DNA of 64,000 nt. Origin: Planctomycetota bacterium. GTDB lineage: Bacteria > Planctomycetota > Phycisphaerae > Phycisphaerales > Phycisphaeraceae. The position numbers and the translations under genes are program-made. Within the stretch, counting starts at the first letter, position 1. Each line of letters begins with the position of its first letter. The DNA is taken from positions 2,480,001-2,544,000 of the forward strand of contig CP066225.1 in the NCBI GenBank assembly GCA_016350165.1, given 5' to 3'. The notes under the pieces are model-generated. The model saw nothing but the letters and a program-made list of their open reading frames with translations. It had not been told where the DNA came from and ran no database searches. Positions 43,236 to 53,038 of this stretch are shown here, one piece after another.

Positions 43236-46200
43236 ATGAAGCAAATCATCAATCAACTTAAATCGATAAGAGAGATTGGTCGTTGGTTGCTCATTATGCG
43301 CATGCTTTTATGGTGGGGCATGTTCATTATATTTATAGTTTTGCTTCTGGGAACTTTAGACTATTGGTTGGTCTTACCAACATGGATTCGACTGTGTATC
43401 CTCTTATGCATTATAGCGATTTACGCATTAGGGATCAGTTCACGTTTTAGACATCTACTCAGATTTCAGCCACGTCTTGAAGACATCGCTCTTCATGCTG
43501 AAAATCATATAGTCAGTTTAAAAGGTAAGTTAGCAAGTGCAGTTGGTTTGTGGCTTCGCGATAAAAAAGATAGCAATCGAATAACTAAACAATTATGCTT
43601 CAATTTATCAAAAGAAGTTATTAGCAAAATGCACGGTAAATCGCTGATCGGCTTAGTCAATTTAGCCGAAGTGAGAAAATCACTATGGGGCATGTTTTTT
43701 GCAATTGCAACACTAAGTCTTGTATTTATTCTCACACCACGTTGGCTTGGAACAGCAACATCCCGCTGGCTTCTCCCTTTTGGTAAAGCGAAGTGGCCTC
43801 AAAAAGTTTATATACAAGATCTTACGAAACAGAAAATTTATGCGATTGGTTCACCTCTACATTTTACAGCAGGTATTGAAAAAGGTTTCTCTGACCAAAT
43901 GCGGGTACGCATGCATTATCGTATAGAAGATACGCATGGCAAATCCCTTTCTTCGTGGGAAACAGTTTTAATGAATCAACAAGGTTTTCTGCGTGCAACA
44001 CTTGAGCATCAACAAGTAAAAATTGAATGGGGATTTGTAGAACCAATCAACAATAATAGCTTTCAGAAGAAACTAAATTCTTCAGAAGTCATGCTCCCAA
44101 AATTCGAGAAAACAGTTCAAATAGATTTGGAGAATATCGATTTTTCTACTGACGATAATATTAACAGTGAGTTAGCTATTAACTATTGGTTTGAATCTGC
44201 TGATGATAGGACAGAAAATTCGATCATTGCACTAACAGAAAAGCCAGCAGTTAACTCTATTTCATTAAAAATAACCCCACCTAAATATGCGACAGATCTA
44301 CTAAAAGATCAAGAAGTAGTACTCCATGATCAGTTATACCAAAGCTCGATTGATGATTTGAAAACAATTTTGCAATTTTCGCAATTAGAAGTGACCGTTA
44401 AAGCAAACAAAAAATTGAATGAGCAAAGCCAACAAAATATTTATCCGGGTTTCGGTAGCAACAATGATCTGATATTCACAAGAGTACATAACAAATCGAA
44501 TAGTTTAGATATGCTTAAATGGGTCATCACCCAAGATGTAGTAAGTACAATCAATTTGCAGGATGAAATGGGCATCTTCAATCGTGATGATTATGTATTG
44601 GATTTTAAAACACATCACGATGAAAACCCAGAGATACAAATCAGTGCACCTAAAACCGATCTAGCTGTACTATCACAGGCAGTTATCCCCATTGAAATAA
44701 TAGCCCAAGATGACGTTGGCTTAAAATCATTAAGTGTAAAAGTTAACGCACCGATCAAGAACAGTGGAGGTGAATCTGTAAGACAAGATGATCTTCTTGC
44801 TCATGAAAATCTACAAGTAAATTCAAGTAGTTTAAAAACTGAGTTAAATCTGGAAAATTACAATCTCCAAGTTGGTGACTATATACAAGTCTACGGCATT
44901 GCGATTGATGTCTTCGAGGTAAATGGCAAAACCCATCCAGAAACAAGATCACTAACAAGAACGCTGCGTATCGTTGATCAAGTTACCCTAACGAATCTAT
45001 TACGCAAAGATATTTCATTGATTAGGCAGCATGCTATACGTGCAGAAAGACAACAAAGACAGCAACTAGATCAGCCATTAGATGAGAACAAGCAAAAAAG
45101 TATCACTAAGCGTATCAATCGAATGCAGAAAATGCTGGATGAAACAAATACAAAAATTAAGCAAAACAAATTAGAAGATTCAGTATTAAAGGAACTGCTT
45201 AATAATGCAGAGCAATTATTATCAAACGCTCAAGGCAGCAGTGAGCAAATTAAAGCCATTCACCAGAATAATGATAACAAAAAACATATGACTAATGTTG
45301 TAGATAAATTAGGACAACTAATTCACGTGCTCAGCCAAGGCAAGAGTGTTTCCGATTTGCAAATGCGCCTAAAACAAATAGAGGCAATTCAACGATCTTT
45401 GCAAAATGACACACGTCAACTTTTACCAAAAACCATCGGCCGCACTGAAGGTGAGTTAGATCCAAATACAAAAAAAGAAATGAAAGAGATTGCAAATCGT
45501 CAACAAGAACTAAGTAATCAAACCGAAAACATGCTTGAGCAAATGCAAAAAACAATTGAGCAAATGAAGCAATCTGAAAAAGAAAGTGATCATACCGCGG
45601 GCGAGGCTATGAAACAAGCAGCTGACATAGCCCAGAAGCAAGGTCTTAATGAAAAAATGAAAGATGCTGCTCAACACATCGACAATAACAAGTTATCGCA
45701 AGCAGGATCTAAACAAAGTGATGCAGTAAGTGTGATGTCTCAAATGATGGGTGCGTTGAATGATCGGAAAAAAATTAAAGCACAGATGCTTGCTCGAAAA
45801 TTGAAAGAACTCGTCGATCAACTTGAACAACTTGTCAAAGACCAAGAGTCGGAGCTGAAGATTCTACATCAAGCTAATGATATACAGAATTTAGAACATG
45901 ATATGGTTCTTCTTCGCAGACGTACTATGGCTGCCGGTAACCTTGTGAGTAAATCAAAGAATATTGATAAAAATCCACCACTAAAAAGTGTTTTTCAGAT
46001 ACTGAAAAATGCTGGTCAAAAACAAGGTGAAGCAATTTTCAGTTTGCGCTCATCAAATAAAGATATAGCTGTTATCGCGGAAGAACGTTCATTGTCACTG
46101 CTAGAGGAAGCAGTCAGATTAGCCAAAGAAGCAATAGAGCGTGGGCAATTACAACAACTTATTGAAGAACGTGAGGAGTTAATTAATCAATATCGTGAGT

Positions 46201-46868
46201 TAGCGGAAAATCAACGCGATATTCAAGATGAAACAAAATTAATTCAAGATCAAAAAATCCAAGGCCGTAAAGCTCGATCAAAATATATTAGTCTAGCCAA
46301 ATCACAAAATGAAATTCGACAAGCAGCTAATAAGCTTAGTGAAAAAGTAAAAAACAACACCGTATTCATATACGAGCATAATCGTATAGATCAGGATTCG
46401 CAGAATATACAAAGCATGCTTCGTAAAGGACGAGCACAAGATAACGATAATAATGTAGTTGATGTTCAGGAAGATATTGCAGACAGTTTAGTAATGATGG
46501 CCGATGTTCTGGAAATGCAAAACGAAGAGAGCAAATTTGCACTGAGCCAGGGCGGTTCAAATGCTGGAGGTAGTGGTTCAGCAGGAAGTCAGCAACCCAA
46601 AATGATTCCTCCAGTTGCAGAATTAAGATTATTACGTGCTATGCAAATCGGCTTGAATCTACAAACTAAAAAAATGAATGAATCAAATTCCAAGAATACC
46701 AAACAAGCTGAACTATTAAGTCAACGACAGTCCGACCTGGCCGATCTAAGTAAAGCAATGCTTAAGAAAATGCAGCAAAATTCAAATCAAAAAATGACAG
46801 CACCGATTGAACAAAAAACAGACAAACCAAATATTGATGAAAAAGTAACGGGGGATATCCGATCATGA
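43236..46868 (+). CDS. Large coiled-coil membrane protein (DUF4175-like)
   Basis: 1,210 residues. Three hydrophobic helices lie near the N-terminus (about 19-45, 49-67 and 153-170) and are separated by RPRLEDIALHAEN, typical of the DUF4175-type proteins found beside MoxR/VWA operons. A beta-rich domain (about 190-570) with repeated Ig-like strands follows. From about 590 to 1,130 the protein is a Gln/Lys/Glu-rich coiled coil (KEMKEIANRQQELSNQTENM, KLKELVDQLEQLVKDQE). The end is low-complexity and hydrophilic. It may serve as a long scaffold for the VWA proteins. The stop overlaps the next start by 4 nt (ATGA). Confidence 0.8.
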   Translation: MKQIINQLKSIREIGRWLLIMRMLLWWGMFIIFIVLLLGTLDYWLVLPTWIRLCILLCIIAIYALGISSRFRHLLRFQPRLEDIALHAENHIVSLKGKLASAVGLWLRDKKDSNRITKQLCFNLSKEVISKMHGKSLIGLVNLAEVRKSLWGMFFAIATLSLVFILTPRWLGTATSRWLLPFGKAKWPQKVYIQDLTKQKIYAIGSPLHFTAGIEKGFSDQMRVRMHYRIEDTHGKSLSSWETVLMNQQGFLRATLEHQQVKIEWGFVEPINNNSFQKKLNSSEVMLPKFEKTVQIDLENIDFSTDDNINSELAINYWFESADDRTENSIIALTEKPAVNSISLKITPPKYATDLLKDQEVVLHDQLYQSSIDDLKTILQFSQLEVTVKANKKLNEQSQQNIYPGFGSNNDLIFTRVHNKSNSLDMLKWVITQDVVSTINLQDEMGIFNRDDYVLDFKTHHDENPEIQISAPKTDLAVLSQAVIPIEIIAQDDVGLKSLSVKVNAPIKNSGGESVRQDDLLAHENLQVNSSSLKTELNLENYNLQVGDYIQVYGIAIDVFEVNGKTHPETRSLTRTLRIVDQVTLTNLLRKDISLIRQHAIRAERQQRQQLDQPLDENKQKSITKRINRMQKMLDETNTKIKQNKLEDSVLKELLNNAEQLLSNAQGSSEQIKAIHQNNDNKKHMTNVVDKLGQLIHVLSQGKSVSDLQMRLKQIEAIQRSLQNDTRQLLPKTIGRTEGELDPNTKKEMKEIANRQQELSNQTENMLEQMQKTIEQMKQSEKESDHTAGEAMKQAADIAQKQGLNEKMKDAAQHIDNNKLSQAGSKQSDAVSVMSQMMGALNDRKKIKAQMLARKLKELVDQLEQLVKDQESELKILHQANDIQNLEHDMVLLRRRTMAAGNLVSKSKNIDKNPPLKSVFQILKNAGQKQGEAIFSLRSSNKDIAVIAEERSLSLLEEAVRLAKEAIERGQLQQLIEEREELINQYRELAENQRDIQDETKLIQDQKIQGRKARSKYISLAKSQNEIRQAANKLSEKVKNNTVFIYEHNRIDQDSQNIQSMLRKGRAQDNDNNVVDVQEDIADSLVMMADVLEMQNEESKFALSQGGSNAGGSGSAGSQQPKMIPPVAELRLLRAMQIGLNLQTKKMNESNSKNTKQAELLSQRQSDLADLSKAMLKKMQQNSNQKMTAPIEQKTDKPNIDEKVTGDIRS

Positions 46869-47575
46869 AATTATTAATCATCATATCTGTAACTTTGCTT
46901 TTTATCTCTACACATCAAATTGCCAATGCGCAATCATTAGATGAGTTACTGGGCTTGGATGACGATACTTCACCAACTAATGAGCAAACACCTTCACAAG
47001 AACAAACAGTTCAGGCGGTAGATACAGTTGATGATGATAAGATGAAGCGTGCCTTGTCTGGTCAAGATCCATCAGATCTTTTTGAGAAAGTCATTGTTGA
47101 AATGAACGATGTCAGTCGCCGGTTAAAAGATAAACACGTTGGTTTACAGACGCAGCGTGAGCAAATCGAAATCATTAGCAAGCTTGACCAAATCATTGCG
47201 CAAGCCAAGCAACAGCAATCAAGTAGTGGCAAAAGTAGTCAAAACCAAAAACACAAGCAGTCGCAATCCGATCGCTCTGGAAAATCACAAGCAAAACAGA
47301 GCAAAGCAAGTTCGCAAAAAGGCAAGATCCAAACAAAAGCAGGCGAAAATAAAGGGCAGGCTGGAGTCAGTTCTTCTTCCCAAGCCACAAGCGATGACAA
47401 AGCACTGCGTGAAACACGCATGGAATGGGGCCAACTCCCCGAGCGCGTCCGAAAAGAAGTTGAAGAGGGAATGAACGAGCGATTCAGTTCAAAGTATCGC
47501 CGTTTGACCGAACAATATTACAAACGATTAGCAGAAACAAAGAGCGGCGAGTCCGCCGAGGATGATTCGTACTGA
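46865..47575 (+). CDS. Secreted Gln/Ser-rich small protein of the MoxR operon
   Basis: 236 residues with a signal peptide ending at about ANAQS (residue 22). A short acidic stretch with SLDELLGLDD is followed by a helical segment (DPSDLFEKVIVEMNDVSRRLKDKHVG...QREQIEIISKLDQIIAQAKQQ). A Ser/Gln/Lys low-complexity region (about 118-180) and a conserved-looking C-terminal helix (LPERVRKEVEEGMNERFSSKYRRLTEQYYKRLAE) follow. That C-terminal block occurs in many planctomycete operons of this type. The gene starts inside the preceding stop (ATGA), so translation is coupled. Confidence 0.75.
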   Translation: MKLLIIISVTLLFISTHQIANAQSLDELLGLDDDTSPTNEQTPSQEQTVQAVDTVDDDKMKRALSGQDPSDLFEKVIVEMNDVSRRLKDKHVGLQTQREQIEIISKLDQIIAQAKQQQSSSGKSSQNQKHKQSQSDRSGKSQAKQSKASSQKGKIQTKAGENKGQAGVSSSSQATSDDKALRETRMEWGQLPERVRKEVEEGMNERFSSKYRRLTEQYYKRLAETKSGESAEDDSY

Positions 47576-47618
47576 TTCACAGGATCATTGTTTCATTGAC
47601 TCACATAGGAGATTAATA

Positions 47619-48671
47619 ATGAAACGTTACGGATTCATTTTAATCTATTTGTTGATTAGCCTTCTGATTGTTCTATTTGCAGGAAACTACGCACTCGCAT
47701 CTGACGTCGAAACGCAACGGGGTGCTGAGGATGTTACATTCGAAGAAATTACCCCTGAGATGCGTGCATCTGTCGATAGTGCACTCGCTTTTCTTGCGCA
47801 AGCACAAATGGAGGACGGTAGCTACGGTTCTGAACGTTATCCAAAACACGTTGGCATGACCTCTCTTGCTGCAATGGCGTTCATGGCCGATGGGAACCTG
47901 CCCGGACGTGGACGTTATGGCCGCAACGTTGAACGTGCTGTCAACTTTGTCGTCAACTCAGCGGCAGAATCAGGCTTTATCGCCGCCGATACTTCTCACG
48001 GCCCCATGTATGGCCACGGCTTCGCAACACTCATGCTTGGCGAAGTCTACGGCATGACCAACGATTCACGCGTTCGTGAAGTTCTAATCAAAGCCGTGCG
48101 TCTTATTGTCAACACGCAAAACCACGAAGGCGGTTGGCGGTATCACCCTATCCCCTTCGATGCTGACGTCTCAGTCACAATCTGTCAGATCATGGCTCTA
48201 CGAAGTGCACGTAACGCAGGACTCAGCGTTCCCAAAGAAACCATCGACCGTGCAGTCCGATATGTGCGCCAATGCCAAAATCCAAACGACGGCGGCTTCC
48301 GCTACATGCTCTCCTCAGGCGGCTCCGCATTCCCTCGTTCTGCCGCTGGTGTTGCGAGCCTTTTCTATGCAGGCATCTACGAAGGCGACGACATCAACCG
48401 CGCACTCAGCTACCTATTGCGTGAAGGTCGTAACATCACCTTCCGTAGCGGCGGACACTACTACTACGGTCACTACTATGCTGGCCAAGCCATGTACCTC
48501 GCAGGCGGTGAGTACTGGCAACTCTGGTACCCACGCATCCGTGACGAACTCGTCAGCAAGCAAAATGATGATGGTAGTTGGGATTCTTCACACGGAAAAT
48601 CTTACGGAACTGCAATGGGTTTGCTCATTTTGCAAATTCCAAATCGATTATTGCCGATATTCCAGAGGTGA
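47619..48671 (+). CDS. Secreted prenyltransferase/squalene-oxidase-repeat (alpha/alpha-toroid) protein
   Basis: 350 residues from the ATG at 47619 (AGGAGA 6 nt upstream). A signal peptide covers about residues 1-27. QW-like repeats of the terpenoid-cyclase toroid follow: ALAFLAQAQMEDGSYG, LIVNTQNHEGGWRYHP, YVRQCQNPNDGGFRYM, ELVSKQNDDGSWDSSHG. The acidic DxDD motif of real squalene-hopene cyclases is absent, so a binding or scaffold role is more likely than terpene chemistry. It belongs to the MoxR operon, 43 nt after 46865-47575. The next gene starts 3 nt after its stop. From here the coding strand becomes C-rich. Confidence 0.85.
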   Translation: MKRYGFILIYLLISLLIVLFAGNYALASDVETQRGAEDVTFEEITPEMRASVDSALAFLAQAQMEDGSYGSERYPKHVGMTSLAAMAFMADGNLPGRGRYGRNVERAVNFVVNSAAESGFIAADTSHGPMYGHGFATLMLGEVYGMTNDSRVREVLIKAVRLIVNTQNHEGGWRYHPIPFDADVSVTICQIMALRSARNAGLSVPKETIDRAVRYVRQCQNPNDGGFRYMLSSGGSAFPRSAAGVASLFYAGIYEGDDINRALSYLLREGRNITFRSGGHYYYGHYYAGQAMYLAGGEYWQLWYPRIRDELVSKQNDDGSWDSSHGKSYGTAMGLLILQIPNRLLPIFQR

Positions 48672-48673
48672 GA

Positions 48674-50014
48674 ATGTTAGTACTTCCCAATTTGTTTTCA
48701 GCTCTACGCCGCGCTTCAACTCCTTTCACGCAAGCATGCATCGGAGTTATCTTTCTATCGTTGTTTTTATCGGCAAGCATCACCCAAGCCGCTTCGCCTG
48801 TCCTGCTAATGGACAAACAACTTCAAGAACAACGCGTCTATCTCAAGTCAATCAGCGATGGCAACATCGTATTCTTTGACATGCAACGTCGCCTTCAGCA
48901 GCGCGCGTTTGAACGGTTTGTAAGGCTTGAAGAGGTTAGTGAAAGAAAACTCTCCATTCCTAATGACGTTGGCATCATCGAGTTCGTCGACGGACAGCGT
49001 GTGCGTGGCAAGATGGTTGTGGGTCAGCAAAATGAAGAAGGCTCCTTCTACTGGGACTGCATGATCGGCGACCGTTGGGAACCAATCGATCAAGGTACTG
49101 CTTTCGATCAGGCGCTTACCAATGATCAAACGAATGTTCAGCCAGACATTATCGAAGGTTTTCGTCATCGCATCGCAGTCAATCTTGATGAAGTCCGCCG
49201 CATGACCTTCGGCATCGAACCAAACAACATTGAAGTACTTGAAGAAGACATCATCATTCTCCGTAACGGCGAGGAAATTCGAGGCTTCGTCATTGAAGCC
49301 AAAGGAAACCAGATCCTCTTTCAAATGGAACATCAGGATGAGCCCATCAAGCTACTCATCCCTCAAATCCGCGCAATCAGCCTCATGAATCAAGAGATCG
49401 ACTACGATTTCGGCGACTATATCGTTGTCATGAAAGATGGTTCACGATTCTACGCTGACAACCTCAACATCCAGAGCGAAACTGTCAGTATGCAAATCAG
49501 CCTCACCGGGCAAAGCGATGAACACGTCACTGTCCCACTCGATACTATTCACAAGATAGACATTATTAAAAGCGGTTATCGCCTTGAATATCTCAACGAT
49601 ATGAAACTCGAAGTCGTCTCACCAAGCGTCGTCTTCGGCAAAGAATTCCGATACAAACTCTCTGATCGTCTGATGAATTTGCACGCACCAATGCTCATGC
49701 GCTATACACTCCCGCATGGCACCGTTCGTCTCGGCGCTGTTGCTGAACTCGATGAGCGTGATGACCTGCCCCAACTCAACGGCTGGGCCGACATGAACAT
49801 TATCTTCCGCCACAACCGCGAGCAGACCAAATACACTCTGAATAACAAACAAAAACGCCAAGTTATACAGATCGATCTTCACAATAATAACCAACTCGAG
49901 ATCGAACTCGACGAAGGTCTCAACGGCCCCGTCCTTGATCGCATGCGACTGCTCGACGCCATGTTACTCATCAAAGTCGACAACAATCAATCTGCTTCGG
50001 GGACAGCAAAATAA
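48674..50014 (+). CDS. Secreted protein with three SLA1-like beta motifs
   Basis: 446 residues from the ATG at 48674, which has GAGGTGAGA directly before it. A signal peptide ends near residue 40 (SITQAASPV). Three copies of a beta-hairpin motif are visible: IIEFVDGQRVRGKMVV, IIILRNGEEIRGFVIE and YIVVMKDGSRFYADNL. Each is followed by a strand-loop-strand that ends in an I..I/L pattern. They resemble small SH3/SLA1-homology-type barrels of planctomycete secreted proteins. The function is unknown. It is the last gene of the MoxR operon and lies 3 nt after 47619-48671. Confidence 0.72.
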   Translation: MLVLPNLFSALRRASTPFTQACIGVIFLSLFLSASITQAASPVLLMDKQLQEQRVYLKSISDGNIVFFDMQRRLQQRAFERFVRLEEVSERKLSIPNDVGIIEFVDGQRVRGKMVVGQQNEEGSFYWDCMIGDRWEPIDQGTAFDQALTNDQTNVQPDIIEGFRHRIAVNLDEVRRMTFGIEPNNIEVLEEDIIILRNGEEIRGFVIEAKGNQILFQMEHQDEPIKLLIPQIRAISLMNQEIDYDFGDYIVVMKDGSRFYADNLNIQSETVSMQISLTGQSDEHVTVPLDTIHKIDIIKSGYRLEYLNDMKLEVVSPSVVFGKEFRYKLSDRLMNLHAPMLMRYTLPHGTVRLGAVAELDERDDLPQLNGWADMNIIFRHNREQTKYTLNNKQKRQVIQIDLHNNNQLEIELDEGLNGPVLDRMRLLDAMLLIKVDNNQSASGTAK

Positions 50015-50125
50015 ATCGTGTCTTTTCATAGGGGAGAGGAAATGGGTCAAAATTCAGCTATTTTAACGACTTTCTTACATAGTTTGTCATTGCATTTCTA
50101 CGGCTAAAAATACAAAACGCTACTA

Positions 50126-50152
50126 TTGAGTTAATACCTTGATGGCTATAAT
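50126..50152 (+). promoter_or_regulatory. Candidate ppk1 promoter with palindromic -10
   Basis: TTGAGT (50126-50131) and TATAAT (50147-50152) are 15 bp apart, shorter than ideal. The -10 lies inside a 13-bp palindrome GGCTATAATAGCC (50144-50156), which could bind a regulator. It is 77 bp before the ppk1 ATG. Confidence 0.4.
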
Positions 50153-50228
50153 AGCCTTGTGCCGATAATGAATTAATAGACTTTATGCAGTTTTTCGCCG
50201 AATTTGTATCAGAAAAGAGTACTCACTC

Positions 50229-52487
50229 ATGACAGCGAATCAGGATCTCACACCTATTTCAACCACTGAGAGTACAGTTCCCTCAAAGGAACAGGAAGCC
50301 GTTCGCGCTGAACGCGCTAAGTTCTTCAACCGCGAATCTTCTTGGCTTGAATTTAATCGTCGTGTTCTTCATCAAGCACTCGATCCGCGCACTCCGCTCC
50401 TCGAACGTGTTGGCTTCCTTGCGATCTTCACTTCAAACCTCGATGAATATTTCCAGAAACGTGTCGGCGGACTCAAACGACAAATCGGTCTCGGTATCAA
50501 CGTCCGTACACCTGATGGCCTCTCCTCTGAAGACATGCTAGCGCTGATTAGAGATATGGTGCTGCCCATGATTAAAGAGCAGGCAGAGTGCTACGAAAAG
50601 ATCATTCGCCCAGCACTCGCAAAGCATGGCATCCATCTTCTCAATTGGAATGAGCTCACCGAGCACGGCAAAAAACTCGCTGAAGAATACTTCCGAAAAA
50701 ACCTCTTCCCGGTTCTTACACCCATCGCCGTCGATCCCGGCCACCCATTCCCATTCATCAGCAACCTCTCAACCTCGCTAGGCGTCATGCTTCGCGCACC
50801 CGGTGAAGCGCAGCATCATAACGATCCCCAACTTGAAGGCATCATCGATCCTGATGAAGTCGGCCTTCAATTCGCTCGTGTTAAAGTACCTGCCGTCCTT
50901 CCCGGTTGGATTCCACTAAAAGATCCAAAACAGCAAACAGACAAAACCATGCCCGCTGATGAGTACCGCTACATCAGCCTTAACGAACTGATTACACACA
51001 ACCTCGATGATCTTTTTCATGGCATGGAAATCGCTGAAGTCGAACCATTCCGCATCACACGAAACGCTGACGTTGAACGTGATGAGGAAGATGCAGAAGA
51101 TTTGCTCGAACTCATCTCACAGGAACTTCGTGATCGCCGCTTTGCTAAAACCGTGCGACTTGAAGTTTCCGATGATCCGTATCGACCTATCTATCAAGTA
51201 CTCATTCAACAACTCGGGCTTGGCAAAGATGATGTCTACGAGATGCCATCACTTCTCGACTACACCGACCTTTGGACCATTCAGGGGCTCAATAAACCTG
51301 AACTGAAATTCAAACCTTGGACACCACAAACACCGCCGCGTCTCGCTGATGATGATGCGAACATCTTCAACGTCATCCGTGCAGGTGATGTCCTTGTTCA
51401 TCACCCATACGAATCATTCACTGCGAGTGTCGAGCGCTTCATCAAGGCTGCAGCAAGTGACCCCCACGTCGTTACCATCAAACTCACGCTTTATAGAACC
51501 GCCAAAGCGTCACCCTTCCTCCCAGAACTGATCCGTGCAGCAGAAATGGGTAAACAGGTTGTCGTACTTGTTGAACTCAAAGCGCGCTTTGATGAGGAAC
51601 GCAACGTGCAAATCGCACGGCAACTTGAGCAGGCAGGTGTTCACGTTGTTTACGGCGTTGTCGGTCTTAAAACACACACCAAAACAGCGCTCGTTGTTCG
51701 TCAGGAAGAAGACGGCATGAGATGCTACGCGCACATCGGCACGGGTAACTACAACTCTAAGACCGCAAAACTCTACACCGACCTCGGTATCTTCACTTGC
51801 GATCCTCGCCTAACCAGCGATTTGGTCGAGATGTTCCACTTCATCACCGGACGCAGTCTTAAGAAAAACTTTAATCACCTGCTCATCGCACCGATCAATA
51901 TGCGCACACGCTTTGAGGAAATGCTCGATCGTGAAATCGAACACTGTCATGCTTGGCATGAACGTGGCGCTGATCCAGAAGATCCAAACCGTCCAACGAT
52001 TATTGCGAAGATGAACAGTCTTGAAGATAAACTCATCATCGAAAAACTCTACGATGCATCGCAAGCAGGTGTACGTATTAAACTGATCGTGCGTGGTTTC
52101 TGCTGCTTGCGACCTGGTGTTGAAGGACTCAGTGAAAATATCACGGTGACTTCAATCATCGGCCGTTTCCTCGAACACTCACGCATCTATCACTTCAGTA
52201 ACAACGGCAACCCTGAATACTTCATCGGTTCTGCTGACTGGATGTATCGTAACCTCAACAACCGCGTTGAATGTATTACGCCGATCTATGATCTCACATT
52301 ACAAAAACGCTTGAAGCAGATTCTCGATATCTGTCTCGCAGACCAGCGCTCCGCATGGGACCTGCAACCTGATGGTACGTACATTCACCGTCAACCAGAT
52401 CCTGACAAACCCGAGACAGCCATCGGCACGATGCAAACACTCATGGACATCACCCGACATGAAGCGGGCATTAATCTCTTAAAATAA
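50229..52487 (+). CDS. ppk1: Polyphosphate kinase 1
   Basis: 752 residues, somewhat longer than the usual ~690-700. The enzyme makes polyphosphate from ATP and, in reverse, ATP from polyphosphate. N-terminal domain: FFNRESSWLEFNRRVLHQAL. FTSNLDEYFQKRVGGLKRQ follows. The head region contains FPVLTPIAVDPGHPFPFISN. The autophosphorylated His is in GVVGLKTHTKTALV (about residue 479), followed by YAHIGTGNYNSKTAKLYTDL. The second His is in EHSRIYHFSNNG (about residue 656). An extension at each end accounts for the extra length. It is not next to ppx. Translation begins at the ATG at 50229, although AAAAGAG upstream is a weak ribosome site. Confidence 0.95.
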   Translation: MTANQDLTPISTTESTVPSKEQEAVRAERAKFFNRESSWLEFNRRVLHQALDPRTPLLERVGFLAIFTSNLDEYFQKRVGGLKRQIGLGINVRTPDGLSSEDMLALIRDMVLPMIKEQAECYEKIIRPALAKHGIHLLNWNELTEHGKKLAEEYFRKNLFPVLTPIAVDPGHPFPFISNLSTSLGVMLRAPGEAQHHNDPQLEGIIDPDEVGLQFARVKVPAVLPGWIPLKDPKQQTDKTMPADEYRYISLNELITHNLDDLFHGMEIAEVEPFRITRNADVERDEEDAEDLLELISQELRDRRFAKTVRLEVSDDPYRPIYQVLIQQLGLGKDDVYEMPSLLDYTDLWTIQGLNKPELKFKPWTPQTPPRLADDDANIFNVIRAGDVLVHHPYESFTASVERFIKAAASDPHVVTIKLTLYRTAKASPFLPELIRAAEMGKQVVVLVELKARFDEERNVQIARQLEQAGVHVVYGVVGLKTHTKTALVVRQEEDGMRCYAHIGTGNYNSKTAKLYTDLGIFTCDPRLTSDLVEMFHFITGRSLKKNFNHLLIAPINMRTRFEEMLDREIEHCHAWHERGADPEDPNRPTIIAKMNSLEDKLIIEKLYDASQAGVRIKLIVRGFCCLRPGVEGLSENITVTSIIGRFLEHSRIYHFSNNGNPEYFIGSADWMYRNLNNRVECITPIYDLTLQKRLKQILDICLADQRSAWDLQPDGTYIHRQPDPDKPETAIGTMQTLMDITRHEAGINLLK

Positions 52488-53038
52488 CTCGCATGTTTCA
52501 TTTTAAAGCTAGCTTCTCCGAAGGATAAGGCTGTACTACGTTTATCAATCAGTGACTTGCTCAAATAACTCGGTTTTCTTTAGTTGCGAGCTTATTACTC
52601 GAAAAATCCTCACACGACTGCACTTTACATAATGAAAACAGCTGTGTTGTACAGAATCGTGATGCGACAACAAAGCCGTGAGAAGCGTATTTTTGTATAG
52701 TCGCATTAATATAGTTAGATGATTGGTATGCGCTAGATAACAATGTAAAACATTATATTTTTCTAGAAATGTATAGATGTAATTGCAAATAATCTACTTG
52801 AAAAGTCTTGATAGTCATAAAATTTAAAAGATAATATATTCGATATTAGAAGTGAATTTTCTTAACAGTATTTGGTGTTAGTTACCGCATTACCACTGAG
52901 CCGAATGGCTAACAGTTAAAAAACTAGGAATAGGTATAGATGCACTGCATCAGGACTGACAGTGGTTTGATAATCGGTCAGTATTGAGTATTCCATCAGT
53001 TCAGCAATCACAGTTTCCAGATCAAAGGGCAAACAAAT
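52488..53038. other. AT-rich intergenic region before the RHS gene
   Basis: 551 bases with no gene I can support; the 60-residue minus-strand frame at 52561-52743 has no ribosome-binding site and no protein-like text. AAAGGG at about 53023 belongs to the RHS gene. The region is clearly richer in A/T than ppk1 and continues that way into the next two genes. Confidence 0.5.

Noticed and set aside
52561-52743. 60-residue minus-strand frame in the AT-rich gap
   Set aside because: No ribosome-binding site, no conserved-looking text, in an A/T-rich stretch.
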